Below are positions 25,113 to 33,259 of a stretch of DNA of 64,000 bases, one piece after another. Position 1 is the stretch's first letter. The number at the start of each line of letters is the position of its first letter. Origin of the DNA: Speluncibacter jeojiensis (GTDB lineage: Bacteria; Actinomycetota; Actinomycetes; Mycobacteriales; Mycobacteriaceae); the NCBI RefSeq assembly GCF_029589495.1, contig NZ_JAAIVF010000001.1:1302001-1366000 (forward strand), in the 5' to 3' direction. The position numbers were made by a program, and so were the translations under genes. The notes under the pieces were generated by a model. That model did not search any database, was not told where the DNA came from, and saw only the letters and a list, made by a program, of their open reading frames with translations.

Positions 25113-26102
25113 GTGGGCGAGTGGAGTGTCGTCGAGACGCTGGTGCCGGAGGGCGCCTCGCTGATCTTCCGCGGGTCCACCTGCCGGGAGTGGACGTCAC
25201 CCGATCGCCTCTCCCCCGCGGCCGACGTCCGGGTCGGGCCGCTGATCGAGACGGTCCGCCGGACCGGCGAGGCGCTGTCGGTCACCCGGCGCAGCGAACG
25301 CGGCAAGCACCCGACCTTCCGGATCGACGCACATCCGGTGCTCGGTCCTTCCGGTGAGCCGCACGGGGTCCAGGTATGGGTCGGCGCGCCCGACGAGGAA
25401 CCCACGCCGCCGCGGATCACCTCCGGAGTCTCCTGGCTGCTGCACCGTCAGGTCATCGCGCAGACCGTCGAGGCGTGCCTGATGTCCGGGGTCCAACCGG
25501 ACGAGTGCCTGCCCGAACGCACTCCGGCCGAGTACTTCGCCAAGTCTGTCCGCTTCGACGACGAGATGGGGTTGCTGGGACTCGCGCTCGACCCCGTCGA
25601 CGGCGGGAAATGGCTCGGTGAGTTCTCCGTGTTGCACGCGGACGGGCGGATCATGCTGTGGCAGTGCGCGGCCCGCGCTCGCGTCGATCCCGGCCGTGAG
25701 GGCATCCAGGTGCTGTGGCACGACATCTCGGACGTCAAGGCGCCGGCTCTACCGTCACTGTCGGTGCTGGGTCTGCGGGAGACCTTGGCGGGTACCGGCT
25801 TTCACGCCGGTCTGTTCGCACTGGATCTGCCGATGCTGTCGATGTGGGTGTCCGATCCGCCGCCGTGGGTGCAATGGCGCGATCTGCCGCAGGGAGCCCG
25901 GGACATCCTGCATCCGGACGATCACCGTGTGCTGACCACGGCCCACGAACGCTTCCTGCGCGAGGCCCCGGCGGAGATCGGCACCGAGGCCCGGCTGCGC
26001 GGACAGCGCGGCACCTGGGTCCGGACGCTGCTGCGCATCACCCCCTACCCGGGCGACATGGGCAAGCGGCTCGCGGTGGTGCGGATGACCCTCCCCGACT
26101 GA
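25113..26102 (+). CDS. PAS-like protein, probable Rv3651 family
   Basis: This 329-residue protein begins at a GTG with GGAGG seven bases before it. The opening WSVVETLVPEGASLIF and later parts (ADVRVGPLIETVRRTGE; HPVLGPSGEPHGVQVWVG; MLWQCAARARV) resemble mycobacterial Rv3651, which is built of three PAS/GAF-like folds. A C-terminal PAS-like part contains LHPDDHRVLTTAHERFL. It is presumably a sensor without an output domain. The match is from memory of the family and is moderate. It follows the P450 after 26 bp and may be in the same operon. Confidence 0.65.
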   Translation: MGEWSVVETLVPEGASLIFRGSTCREWTSPDRLSPAADVRVGPLIETVRRTGEALSVTRRSERGKHPTFRIDAHPVLGPSGEPHGVQVWVGAPDEEPTPPRITSGVSWLLHRQVIAQTVEACLMSGVQPDECLPERTPAEYFAKSVRFDDEMGLLGLALDPVDGGKWLGEFSVLHADGRIMLWQCAARARVDPGREGIQVLWHDISDVKAPALPSLSVLGLRETLAGTGFHAGLFALDLPMLSMWVSDPPPWVQWRDLPQGARDILHPDDHRVLTTAHERFLREAPAEIGTEARLRGQRGTWVRTLLRITPYPGDMGKRLAVVRMTLPD

Positions 26103-26191
26103 TCACCGATCGCGCATTACCGCCATACCCGGCGGGCGCGGGATTATCGTTGAGCACACGACACCGCTCAGAGCAGACCAGCGAGGGCGAG

Positions 26192-26683
26192 ATGAACAAG
26201 CGCACCCAGTCCACACCCGCACCTGACCAGGGCCGCGAACGTGTTCTCGCCGAACTGGCCGAACTGCGCGATCGCCGCGACCGGATGCTCGCCGAACGCA
26301 CGAACCGCGACACGTTCGGCGACGAGGCGGACGAGGCCGACGAACTGGGCCGCGTCAACGCCCTCGCACTGCTGGAGCGGCGGATCGCCGAGGTACAGCG
26401 GTGGCTCGAGGTCGGCGGGTCGGTGTCGCGCGGGTCGAACGCACTGCCGCACGGCACCGTGGTGGGTGTGCGTTTCGCCGACGGCACCGTCCGGGACCTG
26501 CACATCGTGACCCTCACCGACGAGATCTCCGACGCCGACGGCGACGCCTCGGTCACCGCGGGCAGCCCCCTGGGGCGCGCACTGTTCGGGCACGACGCCG
26601 GCGACACCGTCACCTACACCACGCCGAGCGGACCGCAGCAGGTGGAGATCCTGTCGGTGAAGCCGCCTGGCGAGAACACCTGA
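26192..26683 (+). CDS. GreA/GreB-family protein
   Basis: This 163-residue protein has an N-terminal coiled coil (RERVLAELAELRDRRDRMLA to ERRIAEVQRWLE) and a C-terminal FKBP-like fold with TVVGVRFADGTVRDLHIV, SPLGRALFGHDAGDTVTYTT. Gre factors rescue backtracked RNA polymerase, but this is not the main GreA: the coiled-coil tip differs, and related actinobacterial Gre-like proteins can act otherwise on polymerase. It lies 19 bp before a HAD phosphatase gene. Confidence 0.8.
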   Translation: MNKRTQSTPAPDQGRERVLAELAELRDRRDRMLAERTNRDTFGDEADEADELGRVNALALLERRIAEVQRWLEVGGSVSRGSNALPHGTVVGVRFADGTVRDLHIVTLTDEISDADGDASVTAGSPLGRALFGHDAGDTVTYTTPSGPQQVEILSVKPPGENT

Positions 26684-26702
26684 ACCGCGAGAAGATCGAC
26701 CC

Positions 26703-27500
26703 GTGACGACACAGTCCGCGTGGACGTATCTGATGGACATGGACGGCGTGCTGGTCAAGGAGGAGCACCCGATCCCCGGCGCCGCCGAATTCCTGCACGA
26801 ATTGCAAAGCGCCGACACGCCGTTCATCGTGCTCACCAACAATTCGATCCGCACCCCGCGGGACCTGTGCGCGCGCCTGGCGCAGTCCGGGCTTGCCGTC
26901 CCGGAGTCGGCGATCTGGACCTCCGCGCTGGCCACCGCGACGTTCCTGTCCGCCCAGCGCCCGGGCGGATCCGCCTACGTCGTCGGCGAATCCGGCCTCA
27001 CGACCGCGCTGCACGACGCCGGCTACGTGCTGACCGACCACGATCCGGACTACGTCGTGCTCGGCGAGACGCGCACCTATTCGTTCGAGGCCATCACCAC
27101 CGCGATCCGGCTGGTCGAGAGCGGTGCCCGCTTCATCGCCACCAATCCGGACACCACGGGGCCCTCGCCGCAGGGCTCGCTGCCCGCGACCGGCGCGGTG
27201 GCGGCATTGATCACCAGCGCCACCGGTCGCGAGCCCTACTACGTCGGCAAGCCGAATCCGCTGATGATGCGGTCGGCGTTGCGCGCCATCGGCGCCCACT
27301 CGGAGAACACACTGATGATCGGTGACCGTATGGACACCGACGTCGTCTCCGGCCTGGAGGCGGGCCTGCGAACCATCCTGGTGCTCAGCGGGATATCCAC
27401 CCGCGAGTCCGTCGAGAGCTTCCCGTACCGACCCACTCTGGTGCTGGAGTCCGTCGCGGAACTGGTGGGCCACACCGCCGACCCGTTCGGGCCGAACTGA
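26703..27500 (+). CDS. HAD-IIA family sugar phosphatase (NagD type)
   Basis: This 265-residue hydrolase has motif I DMDGVLVKEEHPIPGA, motif II VLTNNS, the lysine region YVGKPNPLMM and motif III IGDRMDTDVVSGLEAG. NagD-like enzymes dephosphorylate nucleotides, phosphoglycolate or sugar phosphates. It follows the Gre-like gene closely on the same strand and converges with an MFS gene. Confidence 0.9.
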   Translation: MTTQSAWTYLMDMDGVLVKEEHPIPGAAEFLHELQSADTPFIVLTNNSIRTPRDLCARLAQSGLAVPESAIWTSALATATFLSAQRPGGSAYVVGESGLTTALHDAGYVLTDHDPDYVVLGETRTYSFEAITTAIRLVESGARFIATNPDTTGPSPQGSLPATGAVAALITSATGREPYYVGKPNPLMMRSALRAIGAHSENTLMIGDRMDTDVVSGLEAGLRTILVLSGISTRESVESFPYRPTLVLESVAELVGHTADPFGPN

Positions 27501-27525
27501 TCCGGGCCGAACAGATCTCCGCCGC

Positions 27526-28980
27526 CTACCGCGTCTCGACGACGGCCCGTCCACGGCCGGTCCGCTGCAGTCCGAACGCCACGACGAGCGCGGCCAGCAG
27601 GCATCCGGCCGTGCCGATCAGGAACACCACCACGAACTGCTGCTCGTGCGGGACCGGCAGGCCGGGGATCAGGTTTCGGGTCAACACGGTCGCGACCAGC
27701 GCGCTGGCGATCGACGATCCGGTCGAGCGCGCGATCGAGTTGACGCTGTTCGCGATCCCGGTCTCGGCGGGGGTGACCTGCTCGACGAGCAGCGCGGGCA
27801 TGGCCGCGTAACCGAACGTCACCCCGGTGAACACGATGACCGCCGCGGTGATCACCTGCCAGCTGTGATCGTGCCACCCGGCCAGGAACCCGAATCCGGC
27901 TGCGCTGCACAGCATCGCGACCATCAGCGTGAACTTCCCGCCGAAGCGGGTGACCAGCAGGCCGCCGATCGGTGCGGTCAGGATGCCCGAGAGCGAACCG
28001 GGCAGCAGGTACACGACACTGGCCGACAGCACGGTGGCACCGAAGCCGTAGCCGACGATCGGCGGGGTCTCGACCAGGAAGGTCGCGCCGAGGAAGCCGA
28101 TGAACATGGCCGCGCCCAGGAACAGTCCCGCGATGTTGGTGACGGCGATCGGGCGGTGGGTCATCATCCGCATGCTCACCAGCGGGTCGGTCACCCGCTT
28201 CTCCACCGCGACGAACGCCGCGAACAGCAGCGCCGAGGCGGCGAAGCAGCCCAGGGTCGCGGCCGAACCCCAGCCCCAGTCGTTGCCCTGCGACAGCGGC
28301 AGCAGCAGCAACACCAGCGCCGCACCCAACACGGTGCCGCCGAGCCAGTCCACCGATCCTTCGACGGTGGGGCGGCGGCGGGGAACGAACCCCGCCGTGG
28401 TGACCAGCGCGATGATGCTGAGCACGACCGACAGCCAGAACACCCGGTGATAGTCGCCGTGGTCGACGGTCAGCAGCCCGGTCGCGACCAGGCCCACGCC
28501 GCCGCCGATCGCCAGGCAGCCGCTGACCACCGCCATCGCCGCGGTCAGCTTGCGCGCCGGCAGCTCGTCGCGCAGCACGCCGATCGCCAGGGGGAAGATG
28601 CCGTAGCTCGCGCCCTGCAGCACCCGCGCGACCAGCAGCAGCACGAGCGAACTGGTCGCGGCCGCGAGAACGGATCCGGCCACCATCGCGATCAGGATGC
28701 CGATCAGGACCGGCCGGCGGCCGCGGACGTCGCCGAGCCGGCCCAGCAACGGCGTCATCACCGCAGCCGCGAGCAGGTTCGCGGTGACCACCCAGCCGGC
28801 CGCGCTCGGCGAGCTGCCCAGGGTCGCCCCGATGTCGTGCACGATCGGCACCACGAGCGTCTGCAGGGCGGAGACGACCAGCACCGCATAGGCGAGGGTC
28901 GGCAGGGTCCACCGCGACACGCGGCCCGCCGGGGTGGACGGCGGAATGGGGGGCGCAGCGGCCGTGGAAGTCGTGCTCAT
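27526..28980 (-). CDS. MFS transporter, DHA2 type
   Basis: This 484-residue protein has about 14 membrane segments. It shows SSPSAAGWVVTANLLAAAVM, then PLLGRLGDVRGRRPVL (loop 2-3 motif) and LLLVARVLQGASYGIFPL in segment 4. The ATG at 28980 has GAGGAG six bases upstream. It is divergent from a TetR regulator, the classic layout for a repressed drug pump, with an operator-like inverted repeat between them. Confidence 0.88.
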   Translation of the reverse strand: MSTTSTAAAPPIPPSTPAGRVSRWTLPTLAYAVLVVSALQTLVVPIVHDIGATLGSSPSAAGWVVTANLLAAAVMTPLLGRLGDVRGRRPVLIGILIAMVAGSVLAAATSSLVLLLVARVLQGASYGIFPLAIGVLRDELPARKLTAAMAVVSGCLAIGGGVGLVATGLLTVDHGDYHRVFWLSVVLSIIALVTTAGFVPRRRPTVEGSVDWLGGTVLGAALVLLLLPLSQGNDWGWGSAATLGCFAASALLFAAFVAVEKRVTDPLVSMRMMTHRPIAVTNIAGLFLGAAMFIGFLGATFLVETPPIVGYGFGATVLSASVVYLLPGSLSGILTAPIGGLLVTRFGGKFTLMVAMLCSAAGFGFLAGWHDHSWQVITAAVIVFTGVTFGYAAMPALLVEQVTPAETGIANSVNSIARSTGSSIASALVATVLTRNLIPGLPVPHEQQFVVVFLIGTAGCLLAALVVAFGLQRTGRGRAVVETR

Positions 28981-29041
28981 GTGCATCTCCTCAGCGACGG
29001 AACCATCCGACGGTACGGCGCACACCCGACGGAATCAACAC

Positions 29042-29068
29042 AACGTCGATTTATATCAACGTGACGTT
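29042..29068. promoter_or_regulatory. Candidate TetR operator between MFS and TetR genes
   Basis: AACGTC (29042-29047) and GACGTT (29063-29068) form an inverted repeat, with a second CAACGT between them. The AT-rich core TTTATATCAA is suited to a promoter for the MFS gene on the minus strand. Arrangement and place fit a TetR-family binding site. Confidence 0.45.
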
Positions 29069-29078
29069 TGGCACCGCT

Positions 29079-29124
29079 CCCGTGGGTGAGTTGCGGGGTC
29101 CGGACCCCGCAACTCACCCACGGG
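29079..29124. repeat. 46-bp perfect palindrome
   Basis: Two 23-bp arms meet without a loop; the centre is GGGGTCC|GGACCCC between 29101 and 29102 and every base pairs. It ends 17 bp before the TetR start codon, in a divergent region where a terminator is not expected. It could be a strong operator, a cruciform or a dispersed palindromic element. Confidence 0.9.
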
Positions 29125-29141
29125 GCACATAGGGTGGGGGC

Positions 29142-29810
29142 ATGTCGGCGAGCGGGAGCAGACGCGGTCTGAGCAAGGGTGACCAGCGGGAACGCGCACT
29201 CATCGAGGCCGCTCGCGCGCTCTTGCGCACCAAGCCGATTCGCAAGATCACCATCGACGAACTGGCGGCCGCCGCCGGCATCGCCCGGCCGGGGTTCTAC
29301 TTCTACTTCGACTCGAAGCAGGCGATCCTGGCCGCGCTGTGCGACGAGATCATCGGTGAGGGCGAGGTCGACATGGCCGCCTGGCTCGCGGCCGACGGCC
29401 CGGACCGGGCTGCGCTGCGGTCCGGCTTGGCGGGCTCGCTGGCGCGCTGGCGCACCGATGGCCTCTGGCTGACCGAGGCGCTCGCCGTGCCCGACCCGGA
29501 CCGCGAGGTCCGCAAGATCCGCGACCGCATCATGACCGCGAGCTGGTCACAGCTGCGCGACCGCATCGAGCGCGAGTGCGCCGCCGGCCGCGCCCGGGTC
29601 GCCGACCCCGATCTGGCTGCGCGGATGATCCTCACCCTGCGCAACTCGATGTTCGCGCAGGCGGTGGTGAGCCCGGACGAGTACGACGACGACCGGCTCG
29701 TCGACGCCATGACCGAGACCACCCTCCGGATGATCTACTGCGACCACCCGGCCGACCGGGCGCCCGATGCTCAGCCGATCGCGCCGCCGACCGCCAGACC
29801 CAGCACATAG
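29142..29810 (+). CDS. TetR-family regulator (EthR-like)
   Basis: This 222-residue protein has a TetR DNA-binding domain: EAARALLRTKPIRKITIDEL, then AAAAGIARPGFYFYFDSKQA. The FYFYF stretch is shared with mycobacterial EthR. The C-terminal helical domain would bind a ligand. It faces the MFS gene and probably represses it. The 3' end overlaps the convergent ferritin-VIT gene by 40 bp, so read-through could produce antisense. Confidence 0.88.
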   Translation: MSASGSRRGLSKGDQRERALIEAARALLRTKPIRKITIDELAAAAGIARPGFYFYFDSKQAILAALCDEIIGEGEVDMAAWLAADGPDRAALRSGLAGSLARWRTDGLWLTEALAVPDPDREVRKIRDRIMTASWSQLRDRIERECAAGRARVADPDLAARMILTLRNSMFAQAVVSPDEYDDDRLVDAMTETTLRMIYCDHPADRAPDAQPIAPPTARPST

Positions 29811-30859
29811 GTGATCGCCGCGGCCCCCGCGCCGATCGCCAGCTGCCGCAGACCGCGCTGCAGCGGCGACCCACCCGACAGGATGCCGACCACGCCGCCG
29901 GTGACCATCAGCGCGATCCCGGTGAGCACCGCGGCGATCACGATCCCGGTCGCGCCGTGCGCGCCGAACAGGAACGGCAGCACCGGGATCAGCGCGCCGG
30001 ACGCGAAGAAGCAGAAGCTCGACAACGCCGCCTTGACCGCGGTCCCGACGACCTCGTGGGACTCGCCGCCGACCGCACCCGACTCCACCGCGATGCCCGC
30101 GAGCGCCGCATCGGCACGCTCCTGCGCCTCGTCGGCGGCCATTCCCCGCGCGCGGTACACCAGTGCGAGTTCGTTGGCGTCGACGTCCAGGTGTGGCACG
30201 ATCTTCGCGGCGTCCGTACCGGGTGCAGAGGCCGCCAGCAGTTCCCGCTGCGAGCGTACCGAGATGTATTCGCCGGCCGCCATCGACAATGCGCCGGCCA
30301 GCAGCCCGGCGATGCCGGTGAGCAGCACGGTCTGCGTGTCGACCCCGCCACCGCTGACGCCCAGCACCAGCGCCATGTTGCTGACCAAGCCGTCGTTGGC
30401 ACCGAACACCGCGGCCCGGAAGGTGCCCGACACCCGGGCGCGTCCGCGCGCCGCGAGCCCGCGCAGCACCTCCTCGTGGACGCGTTCGTCGGCGGCCATC
30501 GCCGGCGTGGCGTCGGCGTCGGTGTCGTAGGGCGAGTTGGTCTCGGCGCGCTGTGCGAGCGCGAGCACGAAGACCGACCCGAACCAGCGGGCCAGCAAGG
30601 CCAGCAGCCGGATCCGCAGCGCCGCGCGCCGCGGCCTGCCGATCTCCTCCCCGAGCAGACCCTCCCAGTGCGCGATGTGCCGCTCCTCGGCCTCGGCGAG
30701 CCCGAGCAGGATCTCGCGCTCCTCGCCGGTGAACCGCGTCGACAGGTTGCGGTACACCGAGGCCTCGGCCCGTTCGTCGGCCAGGTGCCGACGCCACCGG
30801 CGCAGGTCCTGCGGTTGCGCCCGAAGCGGTTCGGGCCTGTCCCCGTCGGGTCTGCTCAT
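29771..30859 (-). CDS. Membrane ferritin-like/VIT1 protein (MbfA type)
   Basis: This 362-residue protein joins an N-terminal ferritin-like helical domain (EASVYRNLSTRFTGEEREIL; AEAEERHIAHWEGLLG) to a C-terminal VIT1/CCC1 transport domain with five hydrophobic segments (FGANDGLVSNMALVLGV; ALSMAAGEYISVRSQREL). Proteins of this design export iron or manganese. The EExxH iron ligands EAEERH are visible. It overlaps the convergent tetR gene by 40 bp. Confidence 0.88.
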   Translation of the reverse strand: MSRPDGDRPEPLRAQPQDLRRWRRHLADERAEASVYRNLSTRFTGEEREILLGLAEAEERHIAHWEGLLGEEIGRPRRAALRIRLLALLARWFGSVFVLALAQRAETNSPYDTDADATPAMAADERVHEEVLRGLAARGRARVSGTFRAAVFGANDGLVSNMALVLGVSGGGVDTQTVLLTGIAGLLAGALSMAAGEYISVRSQRELLAASAPGTDAAKIVPHLDVDANELALVYRARGMAADEAQERADAALAGIAVESGAVGGESHEVVGTAVKAALSSFCFFASGALIPVLPFLFGAHGATGIVIAAVLTGIALMVTGGVVGILSGGSPLQRGLRQLAIGAGAAAITYVLGLAVGGAIG

Positions 30860-30972
30860 GGCTGCCAACGCTACCCAGCCCCGGTGCCCTTCGCGGGGTT
30901 CACGCACCGATGAATTGCCGAATCTCGGATTGTCTTGCATCAACGCTAGAAACGACCAGACACCGGTACAGA

Positions 30973-32160
30973 TCAGTCGGACTGGGCCCGCAGGTACCGG
31001 CCGAAGTGCGGCACTGTGAACCCGATCGATCCGCGCTCGGCCGAATAGATCAGGCCCTTCTTGATCAGCCCGTCCCGCGCAGGCGACAGCGAGGCGGGCT
31101 TGCGCCCCAGCAGCCCCGCGATCGCCGCGGTGCCGACCGGACCGTCGTCGCCCGACAGGTCCGCCATCGCACGCATGTACTCGCGCTCGGCCGGCGTGGC
31201 CCGCTCGTAGCGGGACCCGAAGAATCCCACCGCCAACTCCTCCTCGGCCACCGGTGCGGCCCTGCGCACGTCGTCCTCGGCGACGGGACTGGCGGCCGCG
31301 AGGTCCCACGTCGCCTTCCCGTAGGCCTGCACGAAGTACGGGTAGCCGTCGGCCACCGCGTACAGCGCCTCGAGCGCGCCGTCGGTGAACTTGACCTCCT
31401 CGCGCTCGGCCGGCGCGATCAGCGCACGGTCGGCCGCCGCCCGGTCCAGCCGGTCGATCCGGTGGTAGCCGAACAGGCGCTCCGAATAGCTCTTCGACGC
31501 CGACAGCACAGCCGGCAGGTGCGGCAGCCCCGCGCCCACGACGATCAGCGGCGCCGCGTCCTGACTCAGCTCGTGGCACGCCCCGCAGATCGCCGCGACG
31601 TCCGCCGCGCCGAGGTCCTGCATCTCGTCGATGAAGATCGCGATCCCCACGCCCACGTCCCGCGCCAGCGCCGCCGCGTCGACCAACAACTCGACAAGGT
31701 CGATCTCGATGTCGCCGGAGTCCGCACGGCCCTTCACCGCGACCGCGTCGATGCCGGGCTGCCAACGTTCACGCATGCCCTTGTCGGCGGTGGCCCGTAA
31801 CGCGAACGACTTGAGCACCCCGAGAAAATGCTCCACCTGTTCCGGATCGCGGTGTGCGGCACCGATCTCCCGCACCGCCATGTGCAACGCGGAGGAGAGC
31901 GGTCGCCGCAGCTCCTGATCCGGACGCGCCTCGATCTTCCCTGTGCCCCAACGGCGCGCGATGGCCGCGGACCGCAACTGGTTGAGCAGCACCGTCTTCC
32001 CGACGCCGCGCAGTCCCGTGAGCATCACGCTGCGCTCCGGACGGCCGCGCGCCACCCGCTCGAGCACCACGTCGAAGGCGTCGAGCTGACGTTCCCGGCC
32101 GGCAAGCTCCGGGGGCCGCTGGCCTGCACCCGGCGCGTACGGATTCCGTACGGGGTCCAT
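30973..32160 (-). CDS. Orphan AAA-type ATPase with C-terminal winged helix
   Basis: This 395-residue protein has Walker A (LTGLRGVGKT, residues 47-56) and Walker B (IFIDEMQDL, 175-183) and a C-terminal winged-helix-like region (SLSPARDGLIKKGLIYSAER). It belongs to the ORC/STAND-like ATPase group of orphan P-loop proteins, whose roles are unknown. The upstream methyltransferase is divergent. The start at 32160 is used because the extra upstream frame is shadow sequence. Confidence 0.8.
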   Translation of the reverse strand: MDPVRNPYAPGAGQRPPELAGRERQLDAFDVVLERVARGRPERSVMLTGLRGVGKTVLLNQLRSAAIARRWGTGKIEARPDQELRRPLSSALHMAVREIGAAHRDPEQVEHFLGVLKSFALRATADKGMRERWQPGIDAVAVKGRADSGDIEIDLVELLVDAAALARDVGVGIAIFIDEMQDLGAADVAAICGACHELSQDAAPLIVVGAGLPHLPAVLSASKSYSERLFGYHRIDRLDRAAADRALIAPAEREEVKFTDGALEALYAVADGYPYFVQAYGKATWDLAAASPVAEDDVRRAAPVAEEELAVGFFGSRYERATPAEREYMRAMADLSGDDGPVGTAAIAGLLGRKPASLSPARDGLIKKGLIYSAERGSIGFTVPHFGRYLRAQSD

Positions 32161-32311
32161 GGTGACCGAACGTAGCAACGCCCCGGCCGAATTCGACGGC
32201 GATCCGGCGCGTGTCCCGGATTTCGTCGCCGGCGGTCGCCCGATCTCGACACCCGGCCCGCGGTCCGGGCACACTGGATCGAGGAGAACGGCGGGCCGGA
32301 AGGAAAACGCC

Positions 32312-33220
32312 ATGCGAACCGACGACGACACCTGGGACATCACGACGAGCGTGGGCGTGACCGCCATCGGGGTGGCCGCGATGCGCGCGGTCGAGACCCG
32401 CCGAGCCGATGCGCTGTTCCGGGATCCGTGCGCCGAACTGCTGGTGCGGGCGGCCGACCCGGAGCGATTCGGTCGCCTGATCGACGCCACGGCCGAGCCC
32501 GAAGGCGCGGGGGAGGGCCAGACGGCGGTGCGGGTGCGGGCCGTCATGGGCGGGTTCATGGTCGCCCGGACCTGCTACTTCGACGGCTACTTCCGCGATG
32601 CCACCGCAGCCGGCCTGCGGCAGATCGTGATCCTGGCGTCCGGGCTCGACGCACGCGCCTATCGGCTGGAATGGCCGACCGGCACCACGGTGTTCGAGAT
32701 CGATCAGCCGAAGGTGCTCGAGTTCAAGTCGGCCACGCTGGCCGAGCACGGCGTCGAGCCACTCGCCGAGCTGCGCACGGTCGCCGTCGACCTGCGTCAG
32801 GACTGGCCCGCAGCGCTGCTCGCCGACGGATTCGACCCCGCGCGGCCGACCGCCTGGCTGACCGAGGGACTGCTGCGGTATCTGCCGGCCGAGGCGCAGG
32901 ACCGCCTGTTCGACAACGTGATCCAGCTGAGCGCCCCGGGCAGCCGGATCGCCGCGAACTTCTCCCTCGAAACAGCCGAGCAGGCCACGCAGCAGACGCG
33001 GGCCCGGGTGCTGGCGCAGCTCGGCCTCGATCTGGACGTCGGCCAACTGTGGTACCCGAACGACGGACGCAGCGACCCGGCGGAGTGGTTCGCCGAGCGT
33101 GGCTGGATTGTGACGCGCACCGACGCGACCCGTGTGCTCACCGAACTGGGACGGTCGTTCCCCGCCGACGCCGACGCCGCCATCGGCCGGCACAATCTGA
33201 TGACGGCGACTCTGGGCTGA
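32312..33220 (+). CDS. SAM-dependent methyltransferase, TIGR00027 family
   Basis: This 302-residue protein has the family features: WDITTSVGVTAIGVAAMRA at the N-terminus, RTCYFDGYF, then QIVILASGLDARAYRL (SAM-binding motif), FEIDQPKVLEFK and WLTEGLLRYL. This family is expanded in mycobacteria and relatives; most substrates are unknown. AAGGAAA precedes the ATG. A second family member lies at 46455-47375. Confidence 0.92.
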   Translation: MRTDDDTWDITTSVGVTAIGVAAMRAVETRRADALFRDPCAELLVRAADPERFGRLIDATAEPEGAGEGQTAVRVRAVMGGFMVARTCYFDGYFRDATAAGLRQIVILASGLDARAYRLEWPTGTTVFEIDQPKVLEFKSATLAEHGVEPLAELRTVAVDLRQDWPAALLADGFDPARPTAWLTEGLLRYLPAEAQDRLFDNVIQLSAPGSRIAANFSLETAEQATQQTRARVLAQLGLDLDVGQLWYPNDGRSDPAEWFAERGWIVTRTDATRVLTELGRSFPADADAAIGRHNLMTATLG

Positions 33221-33259
33221 CAGCCCACGGGGTTCGGCCCGGTCGGCGCGCCGCGCGGT

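Noticed and set aside
23182-25200. A 672-codon frame on the minus strand
   Set aside because: It is antisense to the P450, whose sequence is clearly the real protein.
26225-26250. KstR-like AACGTGTT inside the Gre-family coding sequence
   Set aside because: It lacks the flanking T and A of the operator and lies inside a gene.
27322-29064. A 580-codon plus-strand frame
   Set aside because: It overlaps the HAD and MFS genes and is rich in Arg, Asp and Gly with no domain.
29079-29124. A transcription terminator
   Set aside because: It lies between divergent genes, close to a start codon, and has no loop.
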